64,000 nucleotides of DNA. Source: Mitsuokella sp047974105. Its GTDB lineage: Bacteria; Bacillota; Negativicutes; Selenomonadales; Selenomonadaceae. The stretch lies in the NCBI RefSeq assembly GCF_047974105.1, contig NZ_JBHYRS010000006.1:62001-126000 (forward strand). Reading direction: 5' to 3'. Positions 1 to 8,608 of this stretch are shown in pieces; position 1 is the stretch's first letter, and every line of letters begins with the position of its first letter. Under the pieces are notes generated by a model that searched no databases, had not been told where the DNA came from, and was given only the letters and a program-made list of their open reading frames with translations. A program made the translations under genes and the position numbers.

Positions 1-303
1 CGCATGGCTCTCATTCATGCGCGCGAGCATTTCCTCGCCGGCCGAGCCGGTCGGCTTGGCCGGATTGCCCTCTTTCGTGACTTCTTTTTGATGCTGCTCT
101 TCTTCATCTGCTGCCACACCGACAATCTGGCGGACCATGTCGCCGAGATCGACTTTGGCGACAATCTTATCGGCGACTTTATTCATCATGGAGTCAATCT
201 CATCATCGCTGGCAAGCTCATCGGCCTTTTTATTGAGGATGGCCTCGATTTTTGCATTTTTATCGTTTAAAGCTTTTACATCTTTTTCGGACAGATCACT
301 CAT
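1..303 (-). CDS. Hypothetical small hydrophilic protein (3' end outside window)
   Basis: An open frame on the minus strand runs off the left edge (101 codons visible). It starts with tandem ATG codons behind a GAAGAAGG ribosome site; the second ATG has the better spacing. The product begins MMSDLSEKDVKALNDKN and is rich in Glu, Asp and Lys, with a helical look and a Gly/Ala/Pro-rich stretch near the edge. I do not recognise the family. Phasylation- or phage-scaffold-like proteins can look similar, but nothing here supports that. No neighbour explains it; the next gene to the right runs in the same direction after a terminator. Confidence 0.6.
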   Translation of the reverse strand, partial: MSDLSEKDVKALNDKNAKIEAILNKKADELASDDEIDSMMNKVADKIVAKVDLGDMVRQIVGVAADEEEQHQKEVTKEGNPAKPTGSAGEEMLARMNESHA

Positions 304-401
304 CATTATACCTTCTTCCATCTGTTTGTGTTGCTTCATTGTTGTATGGAGCAACTAGTCATTATTCTTCTGCAAATGTATCAACATTTCCTCTTTATCT
401 C

Positions 402-436
402 GCAGCATCCCTCGAATTTTTCTTAGGGATGCTGTT
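402..436 (+). terminator. Hairpin with short T-tract
   Basis: CAGCATCCCT and AGGGATGCTG form a 10-bp stem around a T-rich loop, followed by TTTATA. It lies upstream of the partial gene and downstream of the amidohydrolase, so it could end rightward or leftward transcripts. Confidence 0.45.
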
Positions 437-448
437 TATAATACCACA

Positions 449-497
449 AAAGGGACTGTGTGTACGTGATTTCCTCACGAAGGCACAGCCCCTTTTT
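449..497 (-). terminator. Terminator of the HyuC-like gene
   Basis: On the minus strand AAAAAAGGGGCTGTG pairs with CACAGTCCCTTTT around a hairpin that also contains the CGTGA/TCACG inner stem. It lies just after the stop codon of the amidohydrolase. Confidence 0.6.
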
Positions 498-510
498 TCT
501 TGAGGTACCG

Positions 511-1752
511 TTACAAAGAAAAATCTTTCTTGGCAAGTGTGCGGATAACTTCGCTGAAGACGCTGGCACCGGCAGCGATGTCTTCGGGCGAGGCATATTC
601 GGCCGGATTGTGGCTGATGCCGTCGCGACACGGGATGAAAATCATGCCGGTTGGGGCGTATTCAGCCCAATGCATGCTGTCGTGGCCGGCGCCGCTCGGC
701 ATTTCAATATGCGTGAAGCCGAGTTTTGCAGCTGTATCCGAGACGAGCTTGACGATATGTCTGTTCATGACTGCAGGTTTTTCGTCACTGACGGGCTTGA
801 TGTCGCAGGGGATATCGCGTTCGTCTGTCACCTGTTTGATGTAAGCTTTGAGCTCATCGGCGACTTTTTTCTTTGCCGCGGCCGAGATGCTGCGGATGTC
901 AATGCCAAGGTCAACCTCGCCCGGAATGACGTTCATGACATCCGGCGTCACGTCGCAGATGCCGACCGTGCCGACAACAGGCGCACTCGTCTCGCTGGCA
1001 GCGAGTTCCTCAAGCTTCGTGATGATTTTAGCCGCTGCGCAGAGGCCGTCATGGCGCAGATTCATCGGCGTGGCCCCGCTGTGGTCGGCACTGCCATGCA
1101 GATAAACGCGGAAGCGCGTCGGTGCGGCGATGCCCGTCACGGCGCCAATCTGCACCTGCCGATGCTCCAGGACTTTGCCCTGTTCGATATGCGTTTCAAG
1201 GAAAGCTTTGAGCGGCTTCTTGTAGATGGCACGCTCGATATGGTCGGGGTCGAGTCCGCGCGCTTTCAAAACTTCGCGCAGACTGTGGCCCTGCTTGTCC
1301 TGCAGACGGTCGAGGTCTTCCTGCGAGAGCTCGCCGCGCATGGCACGGCTGCCGAGCGTCGCCGCACCAAAGCGGCTCGATTCCTCGCACATAAAGAGCA
1401 CGACTTCGATGGGATGGTCGGGAACAAAACCTTCCTCATGCATGCTGCGGACGGTCTCGATGGCCGACAAAATGCCGAAAATGCCGTCGTAATTGCCGCC
1501 TTCCGGCACACTGTCCCCGTGCGAGCCGCACATGACAGCGGGCAGCGACTCATCCCTGCCCGCATAATGCCCAATGACATTGCCAAACGCATCCACGCGC
1601 AGCGTCAGCCCCGCATCCCGCATGAGCTGCATCAAATAATCGCGCCCCTGCCAGTCCGCATCCGAAAAAGCCAGCCGGTTAATGCCCCTGCCCGCGGCCG
1701 TGATGTTTTTTAACGTGGCAAACTGTTCTTCAAGTCGTTTTTGGGAAATCAT
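511..1752 (-). CDS. M20-family amidohydrolase: N-carbamoyl-amino acid hydrolase / allantoate deiminase type
   Basis: A 413-residue zinc peptidase-like hydrolase of the HyuC/AmaB/AllC family, which hydrolyses carbamoyl or ureido groups from amino-acid-like substrates in the cytoplasm. The metal-site motifs are visible: CGSHGD (His78), GNYDG (Asp89), MCEES (Glu123/124), THIEQG (His188) and GISHNPAE near the C-terminus. Full family length. The ATG at 1752 was chosen because GGGGG lies about 8 bases before it; an ATG 24 bases upstream has no such site. It is transcribed away from the DcuC carrier gene, so import and hydrolysis of a shared class of amide substrates is a reasonable inference. Exact substrate unknown. 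Confidence 0.85.
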   Translation of the reverse strand: MISQKRLEEQFATLKNITAAGRGINRLAFSDADWQGRDYLMQLMRDAGLTLRVDAFGNVIGHYAGRDESLPAVMCGSHGDSVPEGGNYDGIFGILSAIETVRSMHEEGFVPDHPIEVVLFMCEESSRFGAATLGSRAMRGELSQEDLDRLQDKQGHSLREVLKARGLDPDHIERAIYKKPLKAFLETHIEQGKVLEHRQVQIGAVTGIAAPTRFRVYLHGSADHSGATPMNLRHDGLCAAAKIITKLEELAASETSAPVVGTVGICDVTPDVMNVIPGEVDLGIDIRSISAAAKKKVADELKAYIKQVTDERDIPCDIKPVSDEKPAVMNRHIVKLVSDTAAKLGFTHIEMPSGAGHDSMHWAEYAPTGMIFIPCRDGISHNPAEYASPEDIAAGASVFSEVIRTLAKKDFSL

Positions 1753-1925
1753 AGTGATATTGCCCCCAATCTGCATATTCTGATCATTTTTCTTTTATTG
1801 TATACTTAACGAGAAACACTTTCAATATATTGACACGCGTAACTATGAAATTTATAATGAAACAGAATGCTATCATGCATTGCAATTATAATTCTATAGC
1901 GAAAAGGAAAGGTGGTAGTTACTAC

Positions 1926-3188
1926 ATGGTAACTCTCATGCTGATTGCGGGTACAGTCATCGTCTGTGCCGTAGTCGTCGCACTTGTCAAGGGAGCCGAT
2001 GCGCGCATCACGCTGATTGGTTCTGGTATCCTCATGGCTGCGATTGGCGGCGTGCCAATGGCAGCACTTGACGCCTTTGCTAAGAGCATGACCAACAGCG
2101 GCCTGATTCAGGCAGTCTGCTCGGTTATGGGTTTTGCAATGGCCGTGCGTTTCACGGGCTGTGATAAGCACCTGATTAACGCCATGGCGTCCGTCATTTC
2201 GCGTGTACGCTTCTTCCTGATTCCGGGCGTTGTCATCTGCACGTATCTCGTCAACATTGCCCTGCCGAGTGCTGCTGGCACGGCCGCTGCGGCTGGTGCT
2301 ATCTTCATTCCGCTGCTCATGGCTGCTGGCGTCGGTCCTGCTCTGGCCGCTGCCGCTGTAAAATGCGGTACATACGGCAGTATGCTGAACCCAGGCCTCG
2401 CGCACAACCCATTTGTCGCCAAAATTGCCGGTGTCGATGTCATGGATGTCATTGCCTTCCATTATAAGGCCAATATTGCTTCCCTGATTGTTGCCACCAT
2501 CTGCATCACGGTCATCGCACATGTCCTTAAGGAAGATAAAGGCCATGTTCCTGAACACCTCCAGATTGACAAAAACTTCAAAGTCAATTATCTCTACGCT
2601 TTGATGCCGGTCGTTCCTATCGTCATCCTGCTGCTCGGTTCGACGAAACTCGTGCCGATTTTCAAAATGGGTGTTCCGCAGGCCATGATTATTGGTGCAA
2701 TCCTAACACTTGTCGTCACGCGCACGAAGCCAAAGGATCTCAGTGATGCTTTCTTCGACGGCATGGGCAAAGCCTATGGCAAGATTATCGGCATCATCAT
2801 TTCTGCCGGCGTCTTCGTTGCAGGTCTTACGTCCATCGGCCTTGTCAAATGGTTTATCGACGCCATGCTCAACAATCCGGCCATCGTCAAGATTTGCGCA
2901 GCTTTCGGTCCGTTCCTGCTCGGCCTGCTCACGGGTTCCGGCGATGCAGCGACGTTCGCCTTCAATGAAGCTATCACGCCGTATGCTCCGGACTTTGGCA
3001 TGACGCAGGTCCAGATGGGCAGTATGGCGACGCTCGGCGGTACGCTGGGCCGTACGATGTCGCCGATTGCCGGTGCAACGATTATCTGTGCTGGCATCGC
3101 CGGCATCAACCCGATGGAGATCACGAAGCGCAATGCGATTCCGATGCTCTGCGCTCTGACGGTCGGCATGCTGATCCTGCTGTTCTGA
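1926..3188 (+). CDS. DcuC-family anaerobic carrier
   Basis: A 420-residue, very hydrophobic protein with about 12 membrane segments in two halves, resembling the DcuC C4-dicarboxylate carriers (inner membrane, anaerobic uptake, efflux or exchange). The conserved GSGDAATFAF and LGRTMSPIAGA stretches in the C-terminal half match the family pattern. The start ATG has GGAAAGGTGG upstream; earlier in-frame ATGs lack one. It lies 76 bases before the AbgA-like gene, with a hairpin terminator between them, and faces the HyuC-like gene. The neighbours suggest that the real substrate may be an acyl-amino acid or peptide-like anion rather than fumarate or succinate. Confidence 0.8.
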   Translation: MVTLMLIAGTVIVCAVVVALVKGADARITLIGSGILMAAIGGVPMAALDAFAKSMTNSGLIQAVCSVMGFAMAVRFTGCDKHLINAMASVISRVRFFLIPGVVICTYLVNIALPSAAGTAAAAGAIFIPLLMAAGVGPALAAAAVKCGTYGSMLNPGLAHNPFVAKIAGVDVMDVIAFHYKANIASLIVATICITVIAHVLKEDKGHVPEHLQIDKNFKVNYLYALMPVVPIVILLLGSTKLVPIFKMGVPQAMIIGAILTLVVTRTKPKDLSDAFFDGMGKAYGKIIGIIISAGVFVAGLTSIGLVKWFIDAMLNNPAIVKICAAFGPFLLGLLTGSGDAATFAFNEAITPYAPDFGMTQVQMGSMATLGGTLGRTMSPIAGATIICAGIAGINPMEITKRNAIPMLCALTVGMLILLF

Positions 3189-3199
3189 TTTGATTTATG

Positions 3200-3224
3200 G
3201 GTGCTGCTCGTCAGCACCTTTTTT
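3200..3224 (+). terminator. Rho-independent terminator after the DcuC-family gene
   Basis: GGTGCTG, loop CTCGT, CAGCACC, then TTTTTT, 11 bases after the stop codon. It would reduce read-through into the amidohydrolase that follows. Confidence 0.85.
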
Positions 3225-3264
3225 CTTGCCGTTATATAATTGATTGTATGGAAGGTGATTTTTG

Positions 3265-4578
3265 ATGGACTTAAAAGAAACAATCCTGAAATTTGCCGAT
3301 GAAGAGCAGGCTGCGATGGTCAAATGCCGCCGTGACCTTCATGAACATCCGGAACCGGGCTGGACGGAGTTCCGCACGGCTGCGAAAGTGGCCAAAACGC
3401 TGTCGGACCTTGGCTATGAAGTTAAGACAGGCGCCGATACCATCAAGCAGGAAGCTATGATGGGCGTTCCTTCAGCGGAAAAGCTTGCAAAGGAACAGAA
3501 ACGCGCGATTGCAGAAGGCGCTGACCCAGCCTGGGTTGAAAAAATGACCGGCGGCCGTACGGGCGTGCTCGGCATCATGCATTTCTCAGATGACGGTCCT
3601 GTCGTCGGTGTCCGCTTTGATATGGATTCCAACGATGTGACGGAGACGGCAGAGCCGGAGCACCGCGCAAACAAAGAGGGCTTTGCTTCGTGCCACACAG
3701 GTGCAATGCATGCCTGCGGCCATGACGGCCATACGACGGTCGGACTGGCCCTTGCCAAGCTCCTGGCCAGTCTTAAAGACCAGCTGCGCGGCACGATTAA
3801 GCTTTGCTTCCAGCCGGCAGAAGAAGGCGTGCGCGGTGCACATGCCATGGTCGAAAGCGGCATTGTCGACGATGTCGACTACATGCTCGGTGCGCATTTT
3901 GGCTTTAAGATGAGAAAAACTGGCACGGTTGCCTGCAATGTCACGGGCTTCCTCGCGACGAGCAAATACGATGCGCGCTTCAAGGGCGTGCCGGCCCATG
4001 CCGGTGCCGCACCGGAGCAGGGCAAAAACGCCCTGCTCGCTTCGGCCTGCGCAGCCCTGAACCTCCATGCCATTTCACGCCATTCGGCCGGTGCTTCGCG
4101 CATCAATGTCGGCCGACTCGATGCCGGCAGCGGCCGCAATGTCATTGGCGACAAGGCCCTGCTCTGCATGGAAACGCGCGGTGCGACGAGCGAAATCAAC
4201 CATTTCATGGAAACAGAGGCTGAACGCATCATCAAGGCCGCAGCCATGATGTACGACGTCAAAGTCGACATCGAAAAAGTCGGCGGCGCTGCTGGCGGCA
4301 GCAACTCGCCGGAACTCGCAGCCTTCCTCGAAAAAGAAGCCAACAGCCTCGGCATTTTCGACAAAGTCGTCGGCGAATGCCCCTTCGGTGCCAGCGAGGA
4401 CTTCTCCTACTTCATGGAGCGCGTCCAGTCGCACAGCGGTCAGGCTGCCTACATGATGGTCGGTGCCGACCTCGCCGCCGGTCACCACGACTCGCATTTT
4501 GACTTTGACGAACGCGCCCTTGGCTATTCTTTGAAGCTCATGGGCTGCTCCGTCTGCAAACTCTTACTGACGAAGTAA
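3265..4578 (+). CDS. abgA: AbgA-like M20 amidohydrolase
   Basis: A 437-residue zinc amidohydrolase that aligns from memory over its whole length with E. coli AbgA, a subunit of the p-aminobenzoyl-glutamate hydrolase. Shared stretches include WRRD/CRRD-LHEHPEPGWTEFRTA, GFASCHTGAMHACGHDGHT (about 140-157), FQPAEEG (about 182), GSGRNV and AAGHHDSHFDFDE near the C-terminus. E. coli AbgA acts with AbgB; no AbgB or AbgT is present here, only a DcuC-type carrier upstream. The ATG was chosen over a TTG three bases earlier because GGAAGGTG has normal spacing to it. It probably cleaves aminobenzoyl-glutamate or another aromatic acyl-amino acid. Confidence 0.8.
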   Translation: MDLKETILKFADEEQAAMVKCRRDLHEHPEPGWTEFRTAAKVAKTLSDLGYEVKTGADTIKQEAMMGVPSAEKLAKEQKRAIAEGADPAWVEKMTGGRTGVLGIMHFSDDGPVVGVRFDMDSNDVTETAEPEHRANKEGFASCHTGAMHACGHDGHTTVGLALAKLLASLKDQLRGTIKLCFQPAEEGVRGAHAMVESGIVDDVDYMLGAHFGFKMRKTGTVACNVTGFLATSKYDARFKGVPAHAGAAPEQGKNALLASACAALNLHAISRHSAGASRINVGRLDAGSGRNVIGDKALLCMETRGATSEINHFMETEAERIIKAAAMMYDVKVDIEKVGGAAGGSNSPELAAFLEKEANSLGIFDKVVGECPFGASEDFSYFMERVQSHSGQAAYMMVGADLAAGHHDSHFDFDERALGYSLKLMGCSVCKLLLTK

Positions 4579-4604
4579 AATCAGATTTATATCAGACAAA
4601 AATG

Positions 4605-4648
4605 AACGGCCTTGAAAAAGTCTAGTACTGGACTTTTTCAAGGCCGTT
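4605..4648. repeat. Dispersed palindrome copy 1 (bidirectional terminator-like)
   Basis: A 44-bp palindrome with arms AACGGCCTTG and CAAGGCCGTT around the 24-bp core at 4615-4638. One core mismatch (GTCTAGT instead of GTCCAGT) becomes a G-U pair in RNA. It lies between the convergent abgA-like and rep genes. A5 on the left and T5 on the right give a U-tract in both directions. Confidence 0.85.
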
Positions 4649-4677
4649 GTTGTTATTCTGGTCGATATTCACATAGC

Positions 4678-5995
4678 TTAATACTTCTTCAGCCGCTCAG
4701 CGTATTTCTTGATAAACTCCTTTTCATCCCTAAAGCCATAGGCCTGAATCGTCTTGACGATGGGCTTGATGATCCCGCCATGTGTGAGCGAGTAAGCGAC
4801 GATGGAAAGCAGATTGTCAAGGTCTTCTTCGGTCAGTTTTCGCGGCTTCTTTGGCTGCGCCGGCTTGCCCGACGAAGTGATGCCCTGCGCCGCGAATGCC
4901 TCTGACATCTCATCCTGCTTTTGCTTCTTCTCGACAGCAAGCGCCGCTTCATGGTCCTTGATTTCTTCCATCGTCTCGCGTTCGCTGGCATAGTCGTTCT
5001 CGACAAAAGCCTTGATGTACTTCTTCCTGCTGCTTCCCGTCAGATGTTTGGCATCGGCCTCCGTGACGCCAAGCGCAAAGTTCTTGGCAACCACCTCGAC
5101 GCCCCATTTTTTTACAACAGAATTGAATTGTATCAGAGTAAAGCCCTCGCCGTTCATCATTTGGTCTTTGAGAATGGCCTTTGCATCTTTCGGCGACCTC
5201 CTGGCTGCTGGCAGTGCTGCCGGATCCGGCGAGATGGGCTCCACATCGATGGTTTCCTTCGCTTCAGGAAGCGGACCATACCCCGCTTTGTACTCCATCC
5301 AGAAGGTAAAGCCGGCAATTTTCCTTCCCTCCCGATACGGCTCATACCAGACATGGTAGATGGTTTTCTCGTTAATTTCCGAGATAGGCTTATTTAAGAC
5401 CTTTAGCTGGAAATGGTCAATCCTGCCAACATACTTGTCATCCGGAACATCAAGCTTAAAACGGACTTCCTGCAGCGATAGCTTGCGGTATATCTGCTTT
5501 TTCCCTTTTTCCAGATATCCCTGCATCTCCAGCATCAGTTCCATGAGCCGCCATGCATACTCCGACGACAAGGGGAATACCGTCTTGATCTCGTAACTGG
5601 TATACCGCTTCCCCATCAGCTCCAACAGATATGGTTTAATTTCATCATCGAATTGAATCAGCAGCCCCTTGTCTTTCTGATACCGCATCTTGCGATAAAT
5701 GTGGTACAGAGTGAAGCCTTCCTCATCGTCTATCTCGATGTATCCCCGAAAGGCATTGTCTATATGCCTTTTCAGATTGGTGATGGATGCCGTATTTCCC
5801 CCCGAACAGCTCCGCCAGCTCCGATGGCGTGATCCATGTTTCCTTGAAGTCCAGATCATGAGGAATCGCATCTTTGATGTGCGGCCGGATGCCCTGCAGT
5901 CCCAGGACAAACAGCCGCAATTCTGATAGGTTCATATGCTTGCGTGCTTCTATGAGCGGATTTGCCTGATAAACCTTCCTGCCTAAGATGTTCAT
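4678..5995 (-). pseudogene. Plasmid replication initiator, Rep_3/RepB family, frameshifted
   Basis: The gene starts at 5995 (MNILGRKVYQANPL, with AGGGGAG before it) and the frame continues through KETWITPSELAELFGGKYG. It then leaves frame at a run of six G (plus-strand C at 5798-5803). Removing one G restores a continuous protein of about 438 residues: ELFGGNTASITNLKRHI, then the typical initiator core (LLIQFDDEIKPYLLEL, TSYEIKTVFPLSSEYAWRLMEL, FKLDVPDDKY, FTFWMEYK). Winged-helix initiators of this family bind iterons and open a plasmid origin, and iterons lie directly upstream. The C-terminal 150 residues are lysine- and glutamate-rich. The shift may be a sequencing error, a true inactivating slip or a phase-variable switch; I cannot tell which. 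Confidence 0.8.
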
Positions 5996-6028
5996 ATCGC
6001 TCCCCTGCCCCTCTTTCTTGATACTATC

Positions 6029-6058
6029 AGTATATCATTTAATCCCCACCTGGTACAA
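6029..6058 (-). promoter_or_regulatory. rep1 promoter containing an iteron-like operator
   Basis: On the minus strand -35 TTGTAC (6053-6058) and -10 TATACT (6029-6034) are 18 bases apart. The spacer holds AGGTGGGGATTAAAT, the core of the iterons but in inverted orientation to them. This is the usual arrangement for initiators that repress their own promoter. Confidence 0.65.
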
Positions 6059-6061
6059 TAG

Positions 6062-6260
6062 AAAAGTGGGGAATAAAGCAAAAATAGGTGGGGATTAAGG
6101 GCAAATTTGCCATCTTTATTCCCCACAATGGCTAAAAGTCAGGTGGGTGCTTTACAAAAATAGGTGGGGATTTAAGCAAAAATAAGTGGGAAATAAAGCA
6201 AAAATAGGTGGGTACTTTGCAAAAATAAGTGGGGAATAAAGCAAAAATAGGTGGGGATTA
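6062..6260. repeat. Iteron array of replicon 1
   Basis: Direct repeats of GCAAAAATAGGTGGGGATTA and close variants (AATAAGTGGGGAATAAA) occur at about 6062, 6079, 6154, 6176, 6198, 6219 and 6241. The last five have a 21-22 bp period, two helix turns. An inverted copy (TTTATTCCCCACAATGG) lies at 6115-6131. Such arrays bind Rep_3 initiators and form a plasmid origin. Confidence 0.8.
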
Positions 6261-7143
6261 TATGTTCCCAAAAAAGTCTCGAAACCCTTGTCACATAATG
6301 GATAGAACGCTGTTCGCCGCAGCCAACAATAGTATAGAATAGTATAGAATAATTTAAAAAGTATAGAATAGTCACGTGCGCGTGTGCGCGCGAGGGCTGC
6401 GCCCTCTTTCCAGATTTCATGACTTTTTGGCTTACGCCATCCTAAAGCCTCGCGGGGACACCCCGCCGCCCCGCTATGACCGTAAAATCCCTAGCAAGAT
6501 GTCACTAATCCAGCCAAAATTGCTAGCTGTTTACGTTGCATGAACCAATATTACGAGCAAAAATAGGTGGGGATTAATGGTATAAAAAAGCTTAGAGCCC
6601 GCATAATCACTAGCTTTCTAGCATTTTTAGATGGAACGGGACAGTTAGTCAAAATCTGTAGTTATGTTAGCCAAAATTGCTAGCTGTTCACGTTGCATGA
6701 ACTGATGTTACAAGCAAAAATAGGTGGGGATTAATAGTGCAAAAAAGCCTAAAATCCTTATGATCACTAGCTTTCTATTACTTTTTAATGGAACAGGATC
6801 GTTAGCCAAAATCTGCAGTCATGTTAGCCAAAATTGCTAGCTGTTTAGTCAAAAAGGGTAGTCGATACATCTGGGATTCCTTTGTCCTGTCTAGTTTTAC
6901 GGGCATCATGCTTCACCGTAAAATCCCTAGCACTATCAGTCGGAAATCCCCACGGATTTTTGCAAAGCTAGTCAAAGTTGGCAGCTATATCATCTGCCTC
7001 CCCTATCTTACATAGATTCTTAGGGCATTTTATAATTGACCGCAAAATACACGGCATTTAATAAAAACTGGCAAAAAATCACATAATTATATATAATAAT
7101 GTGTAACCTATCACATTATTATTGATTTCAGGAAGTGATTTGT
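6261..7143. other. Non-coding remainder of replicon 1 origin region
   Basis: I see no convincing gene in this stretch. It holds four copies of AGTATAGAAT (6333-6372, AT-rich, a possible melting region), then an alternating purine-pyrimidine run CGTGCGCGTGTGCGCGCG, a 157-bp tandem repeat carrying two more iterons, and a second small repeat (CCGTAAAATCCCTAGCA at about 6480 and 6917). Short open frames here lack ribosome sites. Confidence 0.6.
6512..6847. repeat. 157-bp tandem repeat, 2.1 copies, each with one iteron
   Basis: AGCCAAAATTGCTAGCTGTT begins at 6512, 6669 and 6826, exactly 157 bp apart. Each full unit continues through CACGTTGCATGAAC or a close variant, an iteron (at 6557 and 6714), AAAAAAGC and CACTAGCTTTCTA. 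The units differ at scattered positions, so the duplication is not brand-new. Confidence 0.8.
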
Positions 7144-8490
7144 ATGGAACGATTCGTTATGGAAGACCTGGTGGCGTGGAAAGAATCGCCCTACCGCAAG
7201 CCGCTGATTCTCAAGGGGGTGCGTCAGTCTGGCAAGACGTGGCTTTTGAAGGAGTTTGGCCATCGTTATTATGAGAATATGGCCTATTTCAACTTTGACG
7301 AAAATCCGGAATACCGTGACTTTTTCACTAGCACCAAAGATGTACGTCGTCTGCTGCCGAACCTGTCCATGGCCATCGGCCAACCGATTAATCCGAAAAC
7401 GACCTTAATTGTCTTCGATGAGATCCAGGATTCACCGGAAGTGCTCAATTCTCTCAAGTATTTTCATGAAAATACGCCAGAATACCACATTGCCTGTGCA
7501 GGGTCCTTATTGGGCATTACTTTAGCGAAGCCGTCCTCTTTTCCGGTAGGGCAGGTAGATTTTCTCTCTGTTTATCCGATGAACTTTCTAGAATTTCTTA
7601 TGGCAACCGGAAGCGAGAACTTGGTCCGTTATTTGCAGCATCTGGATTCGATCGAACCAATCCCGGCACCTTTTTTTAATCCGCTGGCAGAAAAGCTGAA
7701 AATGTATTATGTCACGGGAGGTATGCCGGAAGTCGTGAAGCGCTGGATAGAAACCGGAGATACGGAGCAGGTACAGATGACGCTGTTCAATATTCTGACT
7801 GCTTACGAACGCGATTTTGCCAAACATCCGGAACCACGGGAATATCCGAAGATTTCCCTGATCTGGCAATCTCTGCCGTCACAACTTGCACGCGAGAACA
7901 AAAAGTTTTTGTATAATGTCGTCAAACCTGGGGCACGGGCGCGCGAATACGAAGATGCTTTGCAATGGCTGGTCAACGCAGCACTGGTCTATAAAATATT
8001 CCGCATCAAGGCCCCTGGCTTGCCTTTATCGGCGTATGATGATTTGGGCGCTTTTAAGATTTATCTCATGGATGTTGGCGTACTGCGGCGGCTGTCACAT
8101 CTCGATCCGTCCGCTTTTCGCGAAGGCAGTCGTCTGTTTACAGAATTCAAAGGCGCGTTGACAGAGAATTTTGTGCTGCAATCGTTGATACCACAATTTG
8201 AACTTTGTCCGCGTTACTGGTCTCGTATTAATCCGCCTTATGAAGTCGATTTCGTTATTCAGCGACAAAACGATATCATCCCAATTGAGGTCAAAGCAGA
8301 CACCAATATCAAGAGCCGCAGTCTGCAAAAGTATGCAGATACTTATCCGGACGAGACAAAACTGCGCGTTCGCTTTTCTATGAATAATTTGCGACTGGAT
8401 GATAATCTGCTGAACATACCGCTGTTTTTGGCAGATAAGACCGACCAGCTAATAGGCTTAGCTTTACGGACGAGGCAAACTGCCGGTTGA
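7144..8490 (+). CDS. ATP-binding protein, AAA_14 + DUF4143
   Basis: A 448-residue P-loop ATPase of the common AAA/DUF4143 family, whose role is not settled and which is often found in accessory regions. Walker A is GVRQSGKT (about 25-32), Walker B is LIVFDEIQD (about 88-96), and sensor-like CAGSLLG follows. The C-terminal DUF4143 part contains KIYLMDVGVLRRL, FKGALTENFVLQSL and a PD-(D/E)xK-like stretch YEVDFVIQRQNDIIPIEVKA, which suggests a nuclease fold, as is usual in this family. The ATG at 7144 has AGGAAGTG six bases upstream. It is a single gene next to a replicon, with palindrome copy 2 at its 3' end. Confidence 0.85.
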   Translation: MERFVMEDLVAWKESPYRKPLILKGVRQSGKTWLLKEFGHRYYENMAYFNFDENPEYRDFFTSTKDVRRLLPNLSMAIGQPINPKTTLIVFDEIQDSPEVLNSLKYFHENTPEYHIACAGSLLGITLAKPSSFPVGQVDFLSVYPMNFLEFLMATGSENLVRYLQHLDSIEPIPAPFFNPLAEKLKMYYVTGGMPEVVKRWIETGDTEQVQMTLFNILTAYERDFAKHPEPREYPKISLIWQSLPSQLARENKKFLYNVVKPGARAREYEDALQWLVNAALVYKIFRIKAPGLPLSAYDDLGAFKIYLMDVGVLRRLSHLDPSAFREGSRLFTEFKGALTENFVLQSLIPQFELCPRYWSRINPPYEVDFVIQRQNDIIPIEVKADTNIKSRSLQKYADTYPDETKLRVRFSMNNLRLDDNLLNIPLFLADKTDQLIGLALRTRQTAG

Positions 8491-8530
8491 TACACGATAA
8501 AGAGGTTTATTTTACTTTTGACCGATAAGC

Positions 8531-8574
8531 AACGGCCCTGAAAAAGTCCAGTACTGGACTTTTTCAGGGCCGTT
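8531..8574. repeat. Dispersed palindrome copy 2 (perfect 44-bp palindrome)
   Basis: Arms AACGGCCCTG / CAGGGCCGTT flank the core GTCCAGTACTGGAC with A5 and T5; both 22-base halves are exact reverse complements. It lies between the convergent ATPase and nitroreductase genes. Confidence 0.9.
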
Positions 8575-8608
8575 TGCGCCTATCTGCCGATATTCATTTT
8601 CGCTGTCT

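Noticed and set aside
4..270. Plus-strand open frame at the left edge
   Set aside because: It is antisense to a minus-strand frame that has a ribosome site and normal protein composition.
6062..6260. 22-bp periodic repeats considered as a CRISPR array
   Set aside because: The period is two helix turns with almost no unique spacer, no cas genes are present, and a Rep_3 gene is adjacent.
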